Assembly (NCBI GenBank): GCA_050084985.1
Contig: JBITNC010000001.1
Span: 149,854,001-149,918,000, forward strand
From: Nageia nagi
Taxonomy: Eukaryota; Pinophyta
Length of the DNA stretch: 64,000 nucleotides
Direction of reading: 5' to 3'
Positions 10,223 to 22,152 of this stretch are shown here, piece by piece (position 1 is the first letter of the stretch; every line of letters begins with the position of its first letter). The notes beneath the pieces were generated by a model that saw only the letters and a program-made list of their open reading frames with translations, did no database searches and was not told where the DNA came from. Made by a program: the position numbers and the translations under genes.

Positions 10223-12517
10223 TATGCATACACCTTTTAAATCAAAATAGGAGATTTTATTTTAAATTATTTTCAAATTAATTTTTTTTTATTATATATA
10301 ATAAAAAAGAGGGTGACCACTAGCCAACCCATGATGTGGTGGCACGATAGAGTGGCCACCCTCTCTCCCCCCTTGCTACACCAATCATCCAAGGTGGCCC
10401 AAATCACTACTTGTAGTGTGCCTTAAGATTATGTAGTCTGCTTTCACCTTTGCTACCATTCCACCAATGAAGTGTGCCCCCTATGGTTGAGTAGTAGCAC
10501 CACCAATTCATCACCTACCTCATGTTATCTTTCCTCGCTCAACATACACCCTACCTTGCATTGTCCATGTATCCTGATGAACCCACTTCACTTGCAAAGC
10601 ACATGCACTACCTAGAGACACTCACATTATCTATGCTACATAGTCTAGTTCCACTGTCTAACCATTCTCAACCCTTCTCCTCATGATAATTTATGCTGGT
10701 TTGAATCATGACCTCCCTTCCCTAGCCTCCATTAGTCTTAGATGATTGCACCCTTACACCTAGTCATTATCCTTTAGTCGAGACATGATCCCCTACATCT
10801 TAGATTTCCATCCCCTCCATCTTGACTTCATACCTACTTTCAATTAATTAGGTTTGTTGTTTTTCACACCCCCCTCTCCATCTTTTTGAAGGCCCCTTTT
10901 TTAATTGCTTGGTCAATATTTTTGGGTTACTTGGAAGTGTTTTTAAACCATCATTATCAGAATATTAATGAGGATGGAGTGAAGTGTGAACTTCCTCTTT
11001 CCATTAATTCTATTGCAGGGGAGTTAATTTTTTTCATCTCCTTGTAATTTTTTAAAAATATTTTTTTATGGAGGTATTTTTTTTAAAGTTAATTTTTTTT
11101 AAGGGAGTTCTTTTTAAATTTTTAAGATTAAAATTTTTTTAAGTGTTAATATTTACCTTTTGAGAAGGGGTATATTTTTAGGAATGCATTTTTTCAAAAG
11201 CCAAAAAGAGCATTTTTTTACCTTAATAAGGGATGGACAAAAAGCTTAGAATCATTTTTTGTTAGAGTATGGCATTATTTATTTTTCCTTAGTGTTAAAG
11301 GTAAAATTGCTAAAGGGGGATGAATGTTTTTTTTTTGGCAAATTGAGGCATTTATTTCTAAATGTTATAATAAGGTAATTTTTTATGCTAAAGTATTTTG
11401 CAATAAGGAGAGTTTTTTATTTAGGAAATTTTCTAAGTTTAATGCTTTAAGTAAAACAGGGGGAATTTTTTTCCTATGAATTCTTTTTACTTAAAAATTA
11501 ATTTTTTTTTCTTAAATTCATTTGAATAAATGATTAATGGATGCATATATATTACTTATAATTTTAGTGGATGTCTTTTTGGATGAATTCCTTATGCAAA
11601 TATTGTGAACTTATGCAAAGTTATGGGTGAACTTGTGCGAAATTATGGAACTTATGTAAAGAGGTCCTTTTTGGTTTGGTAACAAAACCCATTGGACTCT
11701 TAGGTTTCAATTATTGTTATATGATGTATTATTTATTTTACACATTTTACTTTATGTTATGCACTTTTGATTTATTCTTGCAAAATTGCAAACATTGAAA
11801 GTGCATTCCCTAAAATGAACACATTCGCATGTATTTTTTGCAACATGACTTGTTTGGGGAGCCATAAGGTGAGGAAAAGGTATATTGGAGCCTTTAGTAT
11901 GAAGATCAAAATGGTGAAAATTATGTACTTAATTTTCCCTAAGTCCTCTATTGGTCTGTACATAACCCTATATAGGTGGGCAGGCATATGTGTAGTGATA
12001 CCACATATCTATTTAGGGATTATCCTAATAACCTAGAAGGATAACTTAAAACCTAATCAATATAATAATTTGATAAATTCAACATGTATAACAACCTTGA
12101 AAAATAGTTGGTACTCCTCCTTCTGATAATATATTACTGACCAAGGGGAACTAGTTGAGGATTTGTAGGACTTGGGCTCCACCTTATGAGAATCCAAGTG
12201 AAGGCCTAATTTTAGATAAGATTAAAAGCCTCAACTTTATCCCTCTCTAAAACTATGGTACTTTTTTATGAAAAAATATTGGATGTATGGAATATATTAT
12301 ATGATTCCATTATGAACATTTGCACATGTGAATTTATTTAAACAAGTTAAGGATGTCTTTTTTTTTATCAAAATTTATCATGTACATGTATGGTTGATTA
12401 ATTTGAATAAATTGAAACATGTATTAATGATTAAATTCAATATATATATTTGATTATCTTGGTTCATAAATTTAACATGCTTACATTGGTTAACACTTTC
12501 ACCTTCTTTTGTAGCAA
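10223..12517 (+). other. Copia-A leader, long 5' untranslated part
   Basis: About 2.3 kb without gag or pol. A GC-richer stretch near 10300-10800 has ORF-like words without a frame, then T-rich sequence. A block at 11767-12050 is clearly related to the leader of Copia-2 at about 61260-61523 in the opposite orientation (GATACCACATAT, CCTAAGTCC, GCAACATGA words). Frames at 11767-12036 and 11772-11987 overlap on opposite strands and neither is convincing as a gene. Confidence 0.55.
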
Positions 12518-13400
12518 ATGGGAGACACCTTCTTACCCAAGCACATTATTGACTCTTCTAGCTATGGTATTTAGGAACCTTAGATGAAAGCTAAATTACA
12601 TGTAAGGAAACTATGGAAGATATTTAATGAGAACCTAGTTGCTCCTATAAATGAGAAGGCACTTGAGGCTTGCAACTCAAAGTCGAATGAGCTACCAACC
12701 TCTATGACTTTCCATGTAGTATCAAACAAAGTATTACTTATGATATCTTCATCAACCTCCATAAAGGAAGCTTGGGATAGGCTCAAGAAAATCTAACTAG
12801 GGTCCAAATTTTTAAGAAGGTTCATCATTCTCCAAAAGTTACTTCAATCTTATTAAGAAGAAGACAAAAATATTACCATCTATTTGAACAAGATCATTGA
12901 CCTTAGGATCCAACATGGTTGTGGTTGCAATTAGACTAATGATGAGTTCATGGCCTTCATCATTATACAAAGCCTTTCTTCAAAGTTCAACAACTTTGTG
13001 ATAATTATTAAGAGTAGACTTGATGATGAAGAAGTCTTCTCTCTTGAGAACCTTTCAAGGTTGCTTCTGAAGCACGAGGAAACTCTTAACAAAAAGGTGT
13101 TGATCTTTTCTCTAAAGGACAACAATGTTGCTCTAGGAGCAACCAAAACTCCTTTGAAGAAGAAGTTCAAACATCATAAGAATTCTTTTCCTACTACCTC
13201 CAAGAGGTTTGAAAAGAAAGGTAATAACAACAACTGAAAGCAAAGAGATGGAAAGGGAAAGGTAAAAAAATCAAATCCCAAGGAAAAATCTTATGGTAAC
13301 TGTAACTTTTGTGGTGGCTATAATCATAAAAAATTTAATTTCTACAAAAATAAAAGAGAATAAAAAATAAAGGAAATCGCAATGTGAAGAAATTTAAAGG
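12518..13400 (+). pseudogene. Copia gag (broken)
   Basis: Starts ATG at 12518 (MGDTFLPK). UBN2-type gag follows: YLNKIIDLR, then SLSSKFNNFV and the basic tail LKKKFKHHK. A CCHC knuckle follows near 13300 (CNFCGGYNHKKFN) with its last cysteine lost. Stops occur after SSSYGI, after LKKI, and near 12858, 12937 and 13235. The corresponding gene in Copia-2 is at 59748-60842. The protein would form the virus-like particle and bind element RNA. Confidence 0.75.
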
Positions 13401-16141
13401 GAAGAAAAATATTAAAGTTGGTTTTATTTTTTCTATTTATTCCATGTCTCACACTTTCTCGACCAATTAGATTATTGAATCTGGGTGCACTAATCACTTA
13501 TAATTTGAAAAAAAATAAGTTTAAAAATTTTCATAAGTATAGAAAGGATGAAGTTGTGATAGGTGATAATTCAATCCTTGAAGTCCAAGGGATTAAGAGT
13601 GTGTTGATTCATGGGAAGGTTATTGAAAATGTATTATATGTGCCTAAGCTCATAATGAACCTTCTTTCCATAATTTAAGTTGTAAGAAAAGGACACTCAT
13701 TTGAGTTCAACTCATACTATTGGTACATTAATAAGGGACTTGCCACTTTGGTGAAAGGATCAATAAAAGATGATCTTTACATTGTGGATCAAATTCCAAT
13801 AAAGATGTGTCTTGCTACAGATATTTGCTCTAGGGGTAATCTTTGGCACCAATGTTTAGGGTATGTTAACAATAAAAGTATTCAAATCATGAAATACCAA
13901 TAACTTATGGAAGGTTTACCTTTGATTTCACCCATAATTAGTTAATATGAAAAGTGTATCCTAGGCAAGATGAATAAATAGAGATTTGAAAAACATAAGG
14001 TAACAAGGCCAACCCAATGTCTTTAGCTTGTGCATTTAGATTTGATGGGTTCATTTCATACTAAGTCATTTAGAGTAGCATCTTATATCTTGACCTTTAT
14101 CGACAACTTCAATAGGATGATATTTGGTTATCTACTTGAGCATAAAGATAAAACCTTTGACATGTTTATAGATTTCAAGGCCTTAGTTGAAAATTAGATT
14201 GACCTTAAATTTAAGATGCTAAGATCAAATAGTAGGGGTGAGTATAACAATAATTAGTTTAATGACTATTATGCCAAGTACGGGATCAAGAGGTAGTTTA
14301 TGATTCCTTACACCCCTCAACAAAATAATGTTATCGAAAGGAAAAATAAGACAATCATGGAGATGGCTAAATGCATGTTAGGAAATATTCCTAGTTTCTT
14401 GTGGGGTGAAGCTGTGAGCACTATGATTTACATATTAAATAGATATCTCACAAAATACATTGAGGGAAAAACTCCTTTTGAAGTATGGATAGGAAAGAAA
14501 CCTAACATTTTTCACTTTAGGGTGTTTGGTTGTGAAGCCTTCTCCTACATTATTTCTAAGAAAAGGAAGAAGTTGGATGAGAGATCTAAAAAATGCATAT
14601 TTGTTGGCTATTATAGTCAACATAGGGGATAAAAGATTTACTCTCTATTCCATAGAGTAGTGTTTATCTTAAGGTATGTAAATTTCAATGAACTTCTTGA
14701 GAAATATGCTTCCAATGAGAATGTTGATGATCTAGATGACTCTTTAGTTGCACCTAATTGGTTGGATATCAATGTAGATAAGTAGCCATAGGATAAAAAT
14801 TCTTTAAATATTAGGATAACAAGAAGTATGACCTTGAACAAATCCTTATTTACCAAAATTAATAACAAAAATAAGCCCTCATCATTCAAGGAAGCTTCAA
14901 AGCATGAGTGTTGGATGTAAGCCATAAAAGTGGAGTATGAGACACTTATGAAAAATGAAACTTGGGACTTAGTTACTTATCATAATGAGAGAAATGGGAT
15001 TGGTAATAAGTGGATATAAAAAGGTCAAATACAATTTAGTTAGGGATATTGAGAAATATAAGGCAACGTTAGTGGCCAAAGGTTTTGCTAAAAAATACAG
15101 AGTTAATTATGAGGAAACCTTTGCTCTTGTGGCAAAGATGCCTACTATTAGAATAATCCTTGCTCTTTTAGCAACTCATAGTTGAAAGGTTTTTCAACTT
15201 GATATAAAAAATGTATTTTCTCAATGGTGACTTAGATGTGGAAATATATATGAATCAACTAGAAGGGTTTTTTATGGTAGGAAAAAAGTCATGTGTGTAA
15301 GCTAATGAAGTCATTGTATGGACTTAAGCAAGCACCCATAGCTTGATACAAAAATATTTTAGGTTAATTTGCATACAATGGATTCTCCAAGTGCTTCTCT
15401 GTATCTAATCTTTATGTGCTCAATCACAGAAAAGATATGGTCTTGATTCTCCTTACTTGGATGATCTTATGATCACTAGAAATAATGATGAAATCATCCA
15501 AGAGTGCATATCTAAACTTAAGGCAACATTTGAAATGATTGATCTTGGTCTCTTGCATTATTAACTCAGAATGCAAGTGTACCAATATAAGGATTATACT
15601 TATCTTAGTCAATCTAAGTATATATCATACATCTTACAAAAGTTTAGAATGGAGGAGTGCAAATTTGTTATGATCCTAGTTTCTCTTAGAATCACTTTGT
15701 CTCTTAGGTCCAACTCTCAATTGGAATATGCTACAACTTATAGGAAAGTAATTGGTAGTTTTCTTTATTTGACTATTTTTAGGCCAAATATTGCCTTTAT
15801 AGTGAATATGATGGCATAGTTTAAGCAAAAACTGTATGTTGAACACCTCAATGTTGTTAAGACAATCTTGAAGTATGTTACAAGGATGAAGGATATTGCT
15901 CTCAAGTATTCAAATTTATCCTCATTTGTTCTATTAGGGTTCTCATATTTTGACTATGGGGCAAACAAAGATGATGGGAAATCAACCTCTACATATGTGT
16001 TTAACATTGGTTTAGGTGCTATCTCTTGGGCTTCCAAGAAGTAGCCTACTATTTCTCTTTCCACCACAGAAGCCAAATATTGAGCCATGTTTGTTGTAGC
16101 CTAGGAAGCTATTTGGCTTAGAAATATTTTGAAAGAAATTG
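13401..16141 (+). pseudogene. Copia pol (broken): protease to RNase H
   Basis: Continues Copia-A. Protease (13460-13680: ESGCTNHL where the active-site aspartate of DSGC is lost, NVLYVPKL), integrase zinc region (13840-13990), integrase core (14040-14330: LMGSFHTKS, TFIDNFNR with the second D of FIDDFSR replaced, IPYTPQQN), integrase C-terminal part (14300-14632), linker (14640-14900), reverse transcriptase (14930-15600: KATLVAKGFAKK; the YVDD site near 15455 is frameshifted) and RNase H to 16141. Several stops and at least three frameshifts. RNase H is cut by the CACTA-like element and resumes at 17230. Confidence 0.8.
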
Positions 16142-17229
16142 CACTACTACATTTTAGCAATTTTGGTTCATATAATGCGTCAATCTATAGTCTTTAAAAA
16201 AAATCGTAAAAATATTGATGCATAAATTGACGCTAAGGGTACTGTCAAATAAAGCATCATTCAAAGCATCAAGTAATGTGTCATTAAAAATGCCATATAT
16301 CGAGTTATGAGCATCAAATAATTAATGCTATACATGACTCTTTACACATAATGTATGCATCAACACGATAGGGATGAGGGTTTGCATCTTGTTAGATAAT
16401 TCGTTTGTCTTCTCTATGCTTCCATATTTTGCATATATGTCTAACAAGGTACTCACAACCATAACATTCAATAAAAAAATTATTTTAAAGAGTCTTTGAT
16501 GTATGTATAAACCCTTTTACAAATATCTCATTTTGGTGCATGCTTTGAGGATGCTAGGAAGGTGAATTCATTTGGTTGGACTACTGTTGGTGTTTATTGC
16601 ATTTGTTGAAATAGTTTCAATGTTTTTTGAGGAAAGTTGTATCTTTGGTAACCCAAAATTATCATATTCCATGAGCATATAGTTAAAAACTTCATGGGCA
16701 TCCACCAAACTTTGAGGGCCTTCTCTACCAAACTTAATATATGGTTGATGCAATGCACATTTTTCTTACCATAAAATGCATATACACACTACTATCTACA
16801 TTCTTCAACTTGTATTCAACTCCTGCTAACTTGTATCACTAAAAATACAACCTTGTATCCCTAAAAATACCCTTATAAAGGGTAAAATCCCTTATTTACT
16901 CATCAATGGCATCATACCCATCATTAAAACTCAACTGTTGATCAAGGAAATGCATCAATGATCGATAGCAGATCATGCCATGATTCATGTGCATGATTTG
17001 CACCTTTTTTTGTTCCATGTATCACTTAACACATTTCAAATAATGCATCAAGCAATGTATCATACAATGCATCAAGTAATGCATCATTCAATGCATCAAG
17101 TAATGAGTCAAAAAAAAGTTTATCTAGATTGACATAGACATGCAAAATAATGATGCATATTGGATCACTACATCAAAATGCAATTTTATGATGCATCGTA
17201 TGATGCAAAATTGCTAAAATGTAGTAGTG
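16142..17229. mobile_element. CACTA-like non-autonomous DNA element
   Basis: 1,088 bp with inverted ends CACTACTACATTTTAGCAAT... and ...ATTGCTAAAATGTAGTAGTG, matching over at least 22 bp. The CACTA start points to the En/Spm superfamily. The flanks are TTG and CTA, which fit a 3-bp TTA duplication with one change on each side; the same RNase H spot reads AATTAGGTATGAG in the copy at 39170. Subterminal parts hold many GCATCAAGTAATG-like words near both ends (16250-16330 and 17030-17120), as expected for transposase-binding repeats. No transposase is present. Confidence 0.8.
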
Positions 17230-17460
17230 CTAGGTATGAGTAAGCTTTTCCCTATTAGATTTCTTTAGATAATCAGTCAACTATTTCTTTGGCTAAGAAT
17301 CATATTTTTTATCTAAGAACAAAACATGTTGAAATCCAAGTACACCTCATCAAGGAGAAGGTTCTACATATCATCATACACTTGTATTATTGTCCATTCT
17401 CCTTGAACTCCACTGATTTGTTCACTAAACCTCTTCTTGAAGCATAATTTTGCAAGATTA
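17230..17460 (+). pseudogene. Copia RNase H end (after insertion)
   Basis: Resumes the RNase H frame cut at 16141: GYE-like start, then DNQSTISLAKN-, HVEIQVHLIKEKVL- and LFTKPLLEA-like stretches, the standard end of a plant copia polyprotein. Confidence 0.7.
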
Positions 17461-18271
17461 AGGATTCTATCGAGTTAGTGAAGTTTCCCTCGAGAGGGAG
17501 TGAAGTTTGAATTCTTATGTTGAATTTATGTTTATGATGATAACTTCATCCATAGAAGGATTTTTGGCTATATAGTGTTGATATCTATGTGTACTTTTTG
17601 GCTACTTCTCATTGTGTGATAAACTATTTATACACTTTGAGCATATAATAGACCATTGTTAGCAGTGTTTAGTTATCCATATGGAAGGAACTTGTATGTG
17701 TGTATGATGGATCTTTTTTGTATTATCTAGTTATCCATATGTGATGAACTTGTATGTGTGTTTTGTAACTATTCAATTATCCATGTGTGAGGAACTCATA
17801 TTTGCATTTTGTCATGCTCTAGTTATGATGATGATCAACACATATTTTGTATACAACAAATGACTATGAGTATTGGGTTGGCATCTTCGTGATGACTTAT
17901 AGTATACCAGTGATCACTTTAAGGATGGTATTGTTTGATTCATTTATCCTTGTTGATATGAATATGCACATGATCCATCTAACTGATCTTATTTTTTGAA
18001 CTATTTGTAGCTTGCAATTTACTTTAGGTATGGAGGCTCATCATGTCAACTTCCAATTGGATGACTAGTTTATGTACATTGAAACCAATTCTTGTTAATA
18101 ATTGTATTGTAAACCATTTGTTAGAATGGTAACGTAGTGAGTCTCAAACTAAGATCTTGCTTACTTCACAAATATGTAAAAGTTCTCATCTTTGATTGTA
18201 TCTATATAGAGGAGAACTCTCTTTTACTCCCCCTTTCTTCTCTCTTCTTCACTCTATCCCAATATTGCATT
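17461..18271 (+). other. Copia-A 3' region with tandem repeats
   Basis: Non-coding. A first purine-rich stretch (GAGAGGGAGTG near 17490) looks like an ancestral polypurine tract, yet the LTR begins only 780 bp later. Between 17660 and 17800, a unit with TTATCCATATGTGAGGAAC and TTGTATGTGTG recurs about three times; the same words form the repeats at 56470-56770 in Copia-2. Confidence 0.6.
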
Positions 18272-18280
18272 AAGGGGGAG
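18272..18280 (+). other. Polypurine tract of Copia-A
   Basis: AAGGGGGAG immediately before the TG of the 3' LTR. Confidence 0.8.
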
Positions 18281-18779
18281 TGTTGGAATGTATAATGCAT
18301 TATTGTAAAGTTTTGAAAGGTTCTTCTTGTAAATTCAACAATACTTAAGGGTATCCCTAGATACCTTAAGTATTTAAGTGAATATGATAATATAACTTAT
18401 CCTACACTCCTCATAAACATGCCCCTTGGGTAAAAGGGTGAAGCATATCATGCCTTTGTACAATGGTTAAAAGGGTGATCCAAGGAAGGATTTTTGCCTA
18501 TAAATAGAAGGCCCTCTCCTTAAAATCACACACCAAAAAGTTGAAGCAAATTTATGCTCTAGGATTAGTGTTAGAATAGGAAGACAAAGGTCTTGTAAGA
18601 GAGTTGTCTTTGTGAATGAGAAAGATCTTAGTTAGTGGATGTACTCCCATGGTTGGAAGAACCACTTATATCTTGTATCAATTTGTGAGATTGTTTATGC
18701 TTTGAGTATTGAATTTTGAGAGAGCTTTCATATAATCTTGAGCATATAGGAATTAGATCTTTTAGTCTTAATTCTTTCA
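18281..18779 (+). repeat. 3' LTR of Copia-A
   Basis: 499 bp, TGTTGGAATG to TTTCA. TATAAATAG at 18499-18507. Closest relative in the window is LTR A (932-1438), which supports pairing them. Confidence 0.8.
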
Positions 18780-19239
18780 CGCTAGGTGGTCCATCACATG
18801 GAGGAGATGAGTATTGGCATAAGTGGGTAAGTAGCTTAAAATGCCACCATTTTTAATTCTAAAGGCTTAATTAATTAACTGACATGTAACTTAGTGGTGG
18901 AAATGATTTTTTTTTTAGTTTTTAATGGTTAAATTTTGCACAAATTGATGAAATGCAAAAAACCCCACAACAAACTAGGGCATCAAATATTTTGCAAAAT
19001 AATAGACCAAATTTGATGAAATTAGAATCAAAATGTAGGTAAACACATTTTAAAAACTTTTTTTAGTGTAGATTTGGAAAGTTTTAACATTTTTGTTTTT
19101 TTTTTTCTAGTTTTTGAGGCATTAAGGTGGGGTACAAATGAGTTTTGTTTGACTCTTCCAACTGGTGGGGTACAAATGAGTTTTGTTTGACTGATTAGGT
19201 GGCACAAATCCATAACTTTCCCTACGATATACATAGTTT
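18780..19239. other. Intergenic, with a short tandem duplication
   Basis: No gene. A 29-bp unit starting GGTGGGGTACAAATGAG occurs at 19130-19158 and again at 19165-19193. Confidence 0.6.
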
Positions 19240-20230
19240 CAAAGTAATGGGCAAGGGTACATGAGGCACCTTATCGAAGGCCCTACGAAGGCATGTACTC
19301 TTGGCAAAGGAGCATGTGGGATAGCCTGTGACTTGAAGACATCATTTGATGATCCTATAGGAGGCTCTTGGCCTAGATGGAGGAGGTGGAGTAGCTAGCC
19401 TGTACTTAAAGGTCCTGTAATGTATGCAAGAAGAGGGCATGGGATGTGGAGATGCTTAGGTATGAGTGGGTGACCTAACAGTTTGAGATCCCTCAAGATG
19501 TGCCCACGGACCTAAAGTTATATCTATGAGTGAAAGGATTACCTCATAGGAGGTACACACTTCCTGGCAATGTGCATGATGAAGTAATTATGGTACCTAA
19601 TATGGATGACAACAAGATGATGGCAATATATAATGCATAGTGGGCTTCGTAGCGAGAGCAAGTTGTGATCGATGAGAGACTACAGGAGCCACCAATAGGA
19701 GGGGATGGGTCAAAAGCACCCAAGGTAGCAAGAGTGGGTAGCCGTAGCTAGACTATTATTTGATATTATGGTTGGCATATAGAAGGCACATGATGCCTAG
19801 TTGGTACAGGAGTAGAAGACTATGATTCAAGAGAGGGATGCCACCATTACAGAGAGAGACATCACTCAACAAGAGCGAGATACAAATATCGCAGAGAGAT
19901 GCGAGCATATAGGATAGAGATAGATTACAAGAGCAACTATAAGCATCCTAGTAGGTGGTGCAATGCCTAACTATGTTGATGGTCACACTGTAGAGAGAGA
20001 GGAACTCCTTAACGATCAGGATGGGAGGGAATATGGTTTCAACATTGACATAGATGGAGAGGGTTGACATGGTGCTGTGGGAGCAACATCAAATGGTCAT
20101 AGACAACTGGTAGAGGGAGGCATCTAAGGCATTAGCCTTATCAGGACAACTACTAGCAATAGGGATCATGGTTGTGGAGTCACCATTAGGGGGACGAGCC
20201 CTATTAGGTAGGTCCAAAATCACTACTATC
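19240..20230 (+). pseudogene. Decayed protein-like stretch, unidentified
   Basis: GC-richer than its surroundings. One plus-strand frame around 19410-19760 reads as protein with about six stops, mostly one substitution from Trp, Gln or Arg codons (for example WDVEMLRYEWV, QFEIPQDVPTDLKLYL, GLPHRRYTLPGNVHDEV). Around 19828-19910 a frame repeats ERD (QERDATITERDITQQERD), which would be a charged coiled coil. I do not recognise a family. It could be the remains of a host gene or of an extra transposon ORF. Confidence 0.4.
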
Positions 20231-21984
20231 CTCTTAAGAAGATATTTAGGAGACTAGAGCTACATCACATCTATTTTCCATCGATGAATACCTTCCTTGC
20301 AACCTATAATTTGAATCTATAACTCTCAAAGGGTTGAGGGAAAATAGAGATTCCAAATCTTAATCCACTATAACCACCCCTCCCAATCACCATGTATGTC
20401 AATGCTTTGAACAAAAATCTAGAAATATTGGAGATGGGTTTCAAGGCATGCCTTGCCTCCTCTTGAGATCATCTCCTTGCCTCCTCTTGAAAAGTGCCAC
20501 ATCTCAAAATACAATGTCAATATGTTGGTATGTGTTTGGTTTTGAAACCTTAGAGGATTTCTAAAGGAAAAGTAGAAATTTCATTCCTAATCCACTATAA
20601 CCACCCTCCCAATCATAATGTGGGTATTTGTAATAAGGATCTATAAACTTCCCTAGCATAACATCCAACACCAAGAACATGAAGGACTATAATTAGATGT
20701 GTTATTCAATGATAATGAAGAGGATATAAGTTTATCATTATAACTAAATATATTATCAAGTGGATTGAAGAAACCCTACTTATCTCAACCAATGTAGATC
20801 ATATTATTATTATTTTTTTGTTGGAGTTTTTGTCCCCTGATGTAGGGCACCATGAACTCTTAAGCTTAAAGTCGCAACTGAGGGCTATCCACACCATCAA
20901 AATCCATCGGGGGTACGATCCCTGCCTCATCCACACCTACCATCAACTTGATAGGATTTTAGGTATGTTTCAATTTTTAGGGGTAAAGAGTTTTGAACCT
21001 TAGCCTCCGCATCCTAGAACTTTGAATTACCCACCTCTCCAACTCCCCTATCCATTAATTAATCCTATTATCATAAATTTGGGTTATCTTCCATCATTAT
21101 AGCAAATGATGGAAGATGTAAGTAAATATATAAAAGAATATAATAATCATTATAGTATCAACATAAATATATGAACTCCATATTTTTGACAAGGCAACAT
21201 ACAAACATAAGCTATAAAAAAATTAAAATCATACCATTATATGCTTAAGAATATACCAAATATTTTTCAAAAAAACATATGACAAAAATATTCAATTCAC
21301 AATTTCATATTAAAGATAATCCTTATAAAAAATTACAAGAATCCCAACATAATCAAAATATAAATTTAAAGTAAATTAACTTAGTTATTATATTTTCAAT
21401 AAAAATTTTAATTATGAAATATACAAATGAGCAACCTTAATAACCCATAAACACTTCTCATCTCAAAAGATCTTATATTTATACACTATAACTTTCATAT
21501 TTCATTTTACCATATTTTTTATTTTATCATTTAACACTCCTTTTAAAATTATATATTCCCTTGTATGTTTATTGTACATATCCCAAAATGTGGACAAATT
21601 AAACACATTCTTATTAAAATAACTATCATAATATTTTATAAAAATATTGTAATATTTTCTGCTTAATAATTTAATTTAACATTACAGACCAACAGTTCGA
21701 ACTCGTGACCTATTGCTATTCGGCGTCCTTCCTCCTGTACATATGGAGAATTGGAGCTCTGAAACAATGATCTTTTCGTAGGATTTGCGACCTTCTGATT
21801 GTGGAGGGCCTACCTCTGTAAATGTAAATCTACATTTGATTCATATCAATATATGCAGTGTCGGCCGATTCAGATTAACATCGTCTAATATCAAGTAAGT
21901 TTTTACCGAGATTACATATACAGGATTTCTGTCCTTTTAATACTAGCTTTCAAATGCTCTGCAAAAAAAATTTAAAAAACCTAG
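20231..21984. other. AT-rich intergenic DNA upstream of MFAP1
   Basis: No gene. A 70-90 bp word (TCCTAATCCACTATAACCACC-like) occurs twice, near 20360 and 20560. From about 21690 the base composition becomes more balanced, probably the promoter side of the next gene. Confidence 0.5.
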
Positions 21985-22103
21985 GTTTTTGAAAACTAGA
22001 ATCTGGCCAAATTTGAAACCCTAATTTTTTGAAAACTAGCATCCGACCAAATTTAAAACCCCAAGTCTTTGAAAACTAGCATCCGGCCAGATTTGGCCAG
22101 AAA
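21985..22103 (+). repeat. Tandem repeat in the MFAP1 upstream region
   Basis: A unit of about 35-55 bp, TTGAAAACTAG.ATC.G.CCAAATTT.AAACCC, occurs three times just before the gene (from about 21988, 22030 and 22072). The first copy ends in AAACCCTAA (22016-22024), a telo-box word often found upstream of plant housekeeping genes. Confidence 0.75.
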
Positions 22104-22152
22104 GAAAGAGCTTTAGAGGGTTTGGTTTTGGTTTTTTTAAGGTGGGGGCAAA

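Larger units (their letters stand above)
932..18779 (+). mobile_element. Copia-A, nested Ty1/copia element (composite)
   Basis: Plus-strand copia element bounded by two related LTRs of about 500 bp (932-1438 and 18281-18779). Order: LTR, iMet-type primer site, long leader, gag (12518 on), protease, integrase, reverse transcriptase, RNase H, 3' region, polypurine tract, LTR. It is interrupted by a second LTR (1576), an inverted pol fragment (2414-4930), a non-autonomous LTR element (5330-10021) and a CACTA-like element (16142-17229). Coding parts carry many stops and frameshifts, so it is dead. The two LTRs look much closer to each other than to the LTRs at 5330 and 9473. A 9-bp word flanks the whole (923-931 and 18788-18796), but the right copy lies 8 bp beyond the LTR end, so the target duplication is not clean. 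Confidence 0.7.

Noticed and set aside
16568-16753. Minus-strand 61-codon frame inside the CACTA-like element
   Set aside because: Too short and not like a transposase; I could not place it in any family.
21690-21900. Possible tRNA-derived SINE (GTTCGAACTCGTGACC word)
   Set aside because: A B-box-like word alone; no A box at the right distance, no target duplication or tail seen.
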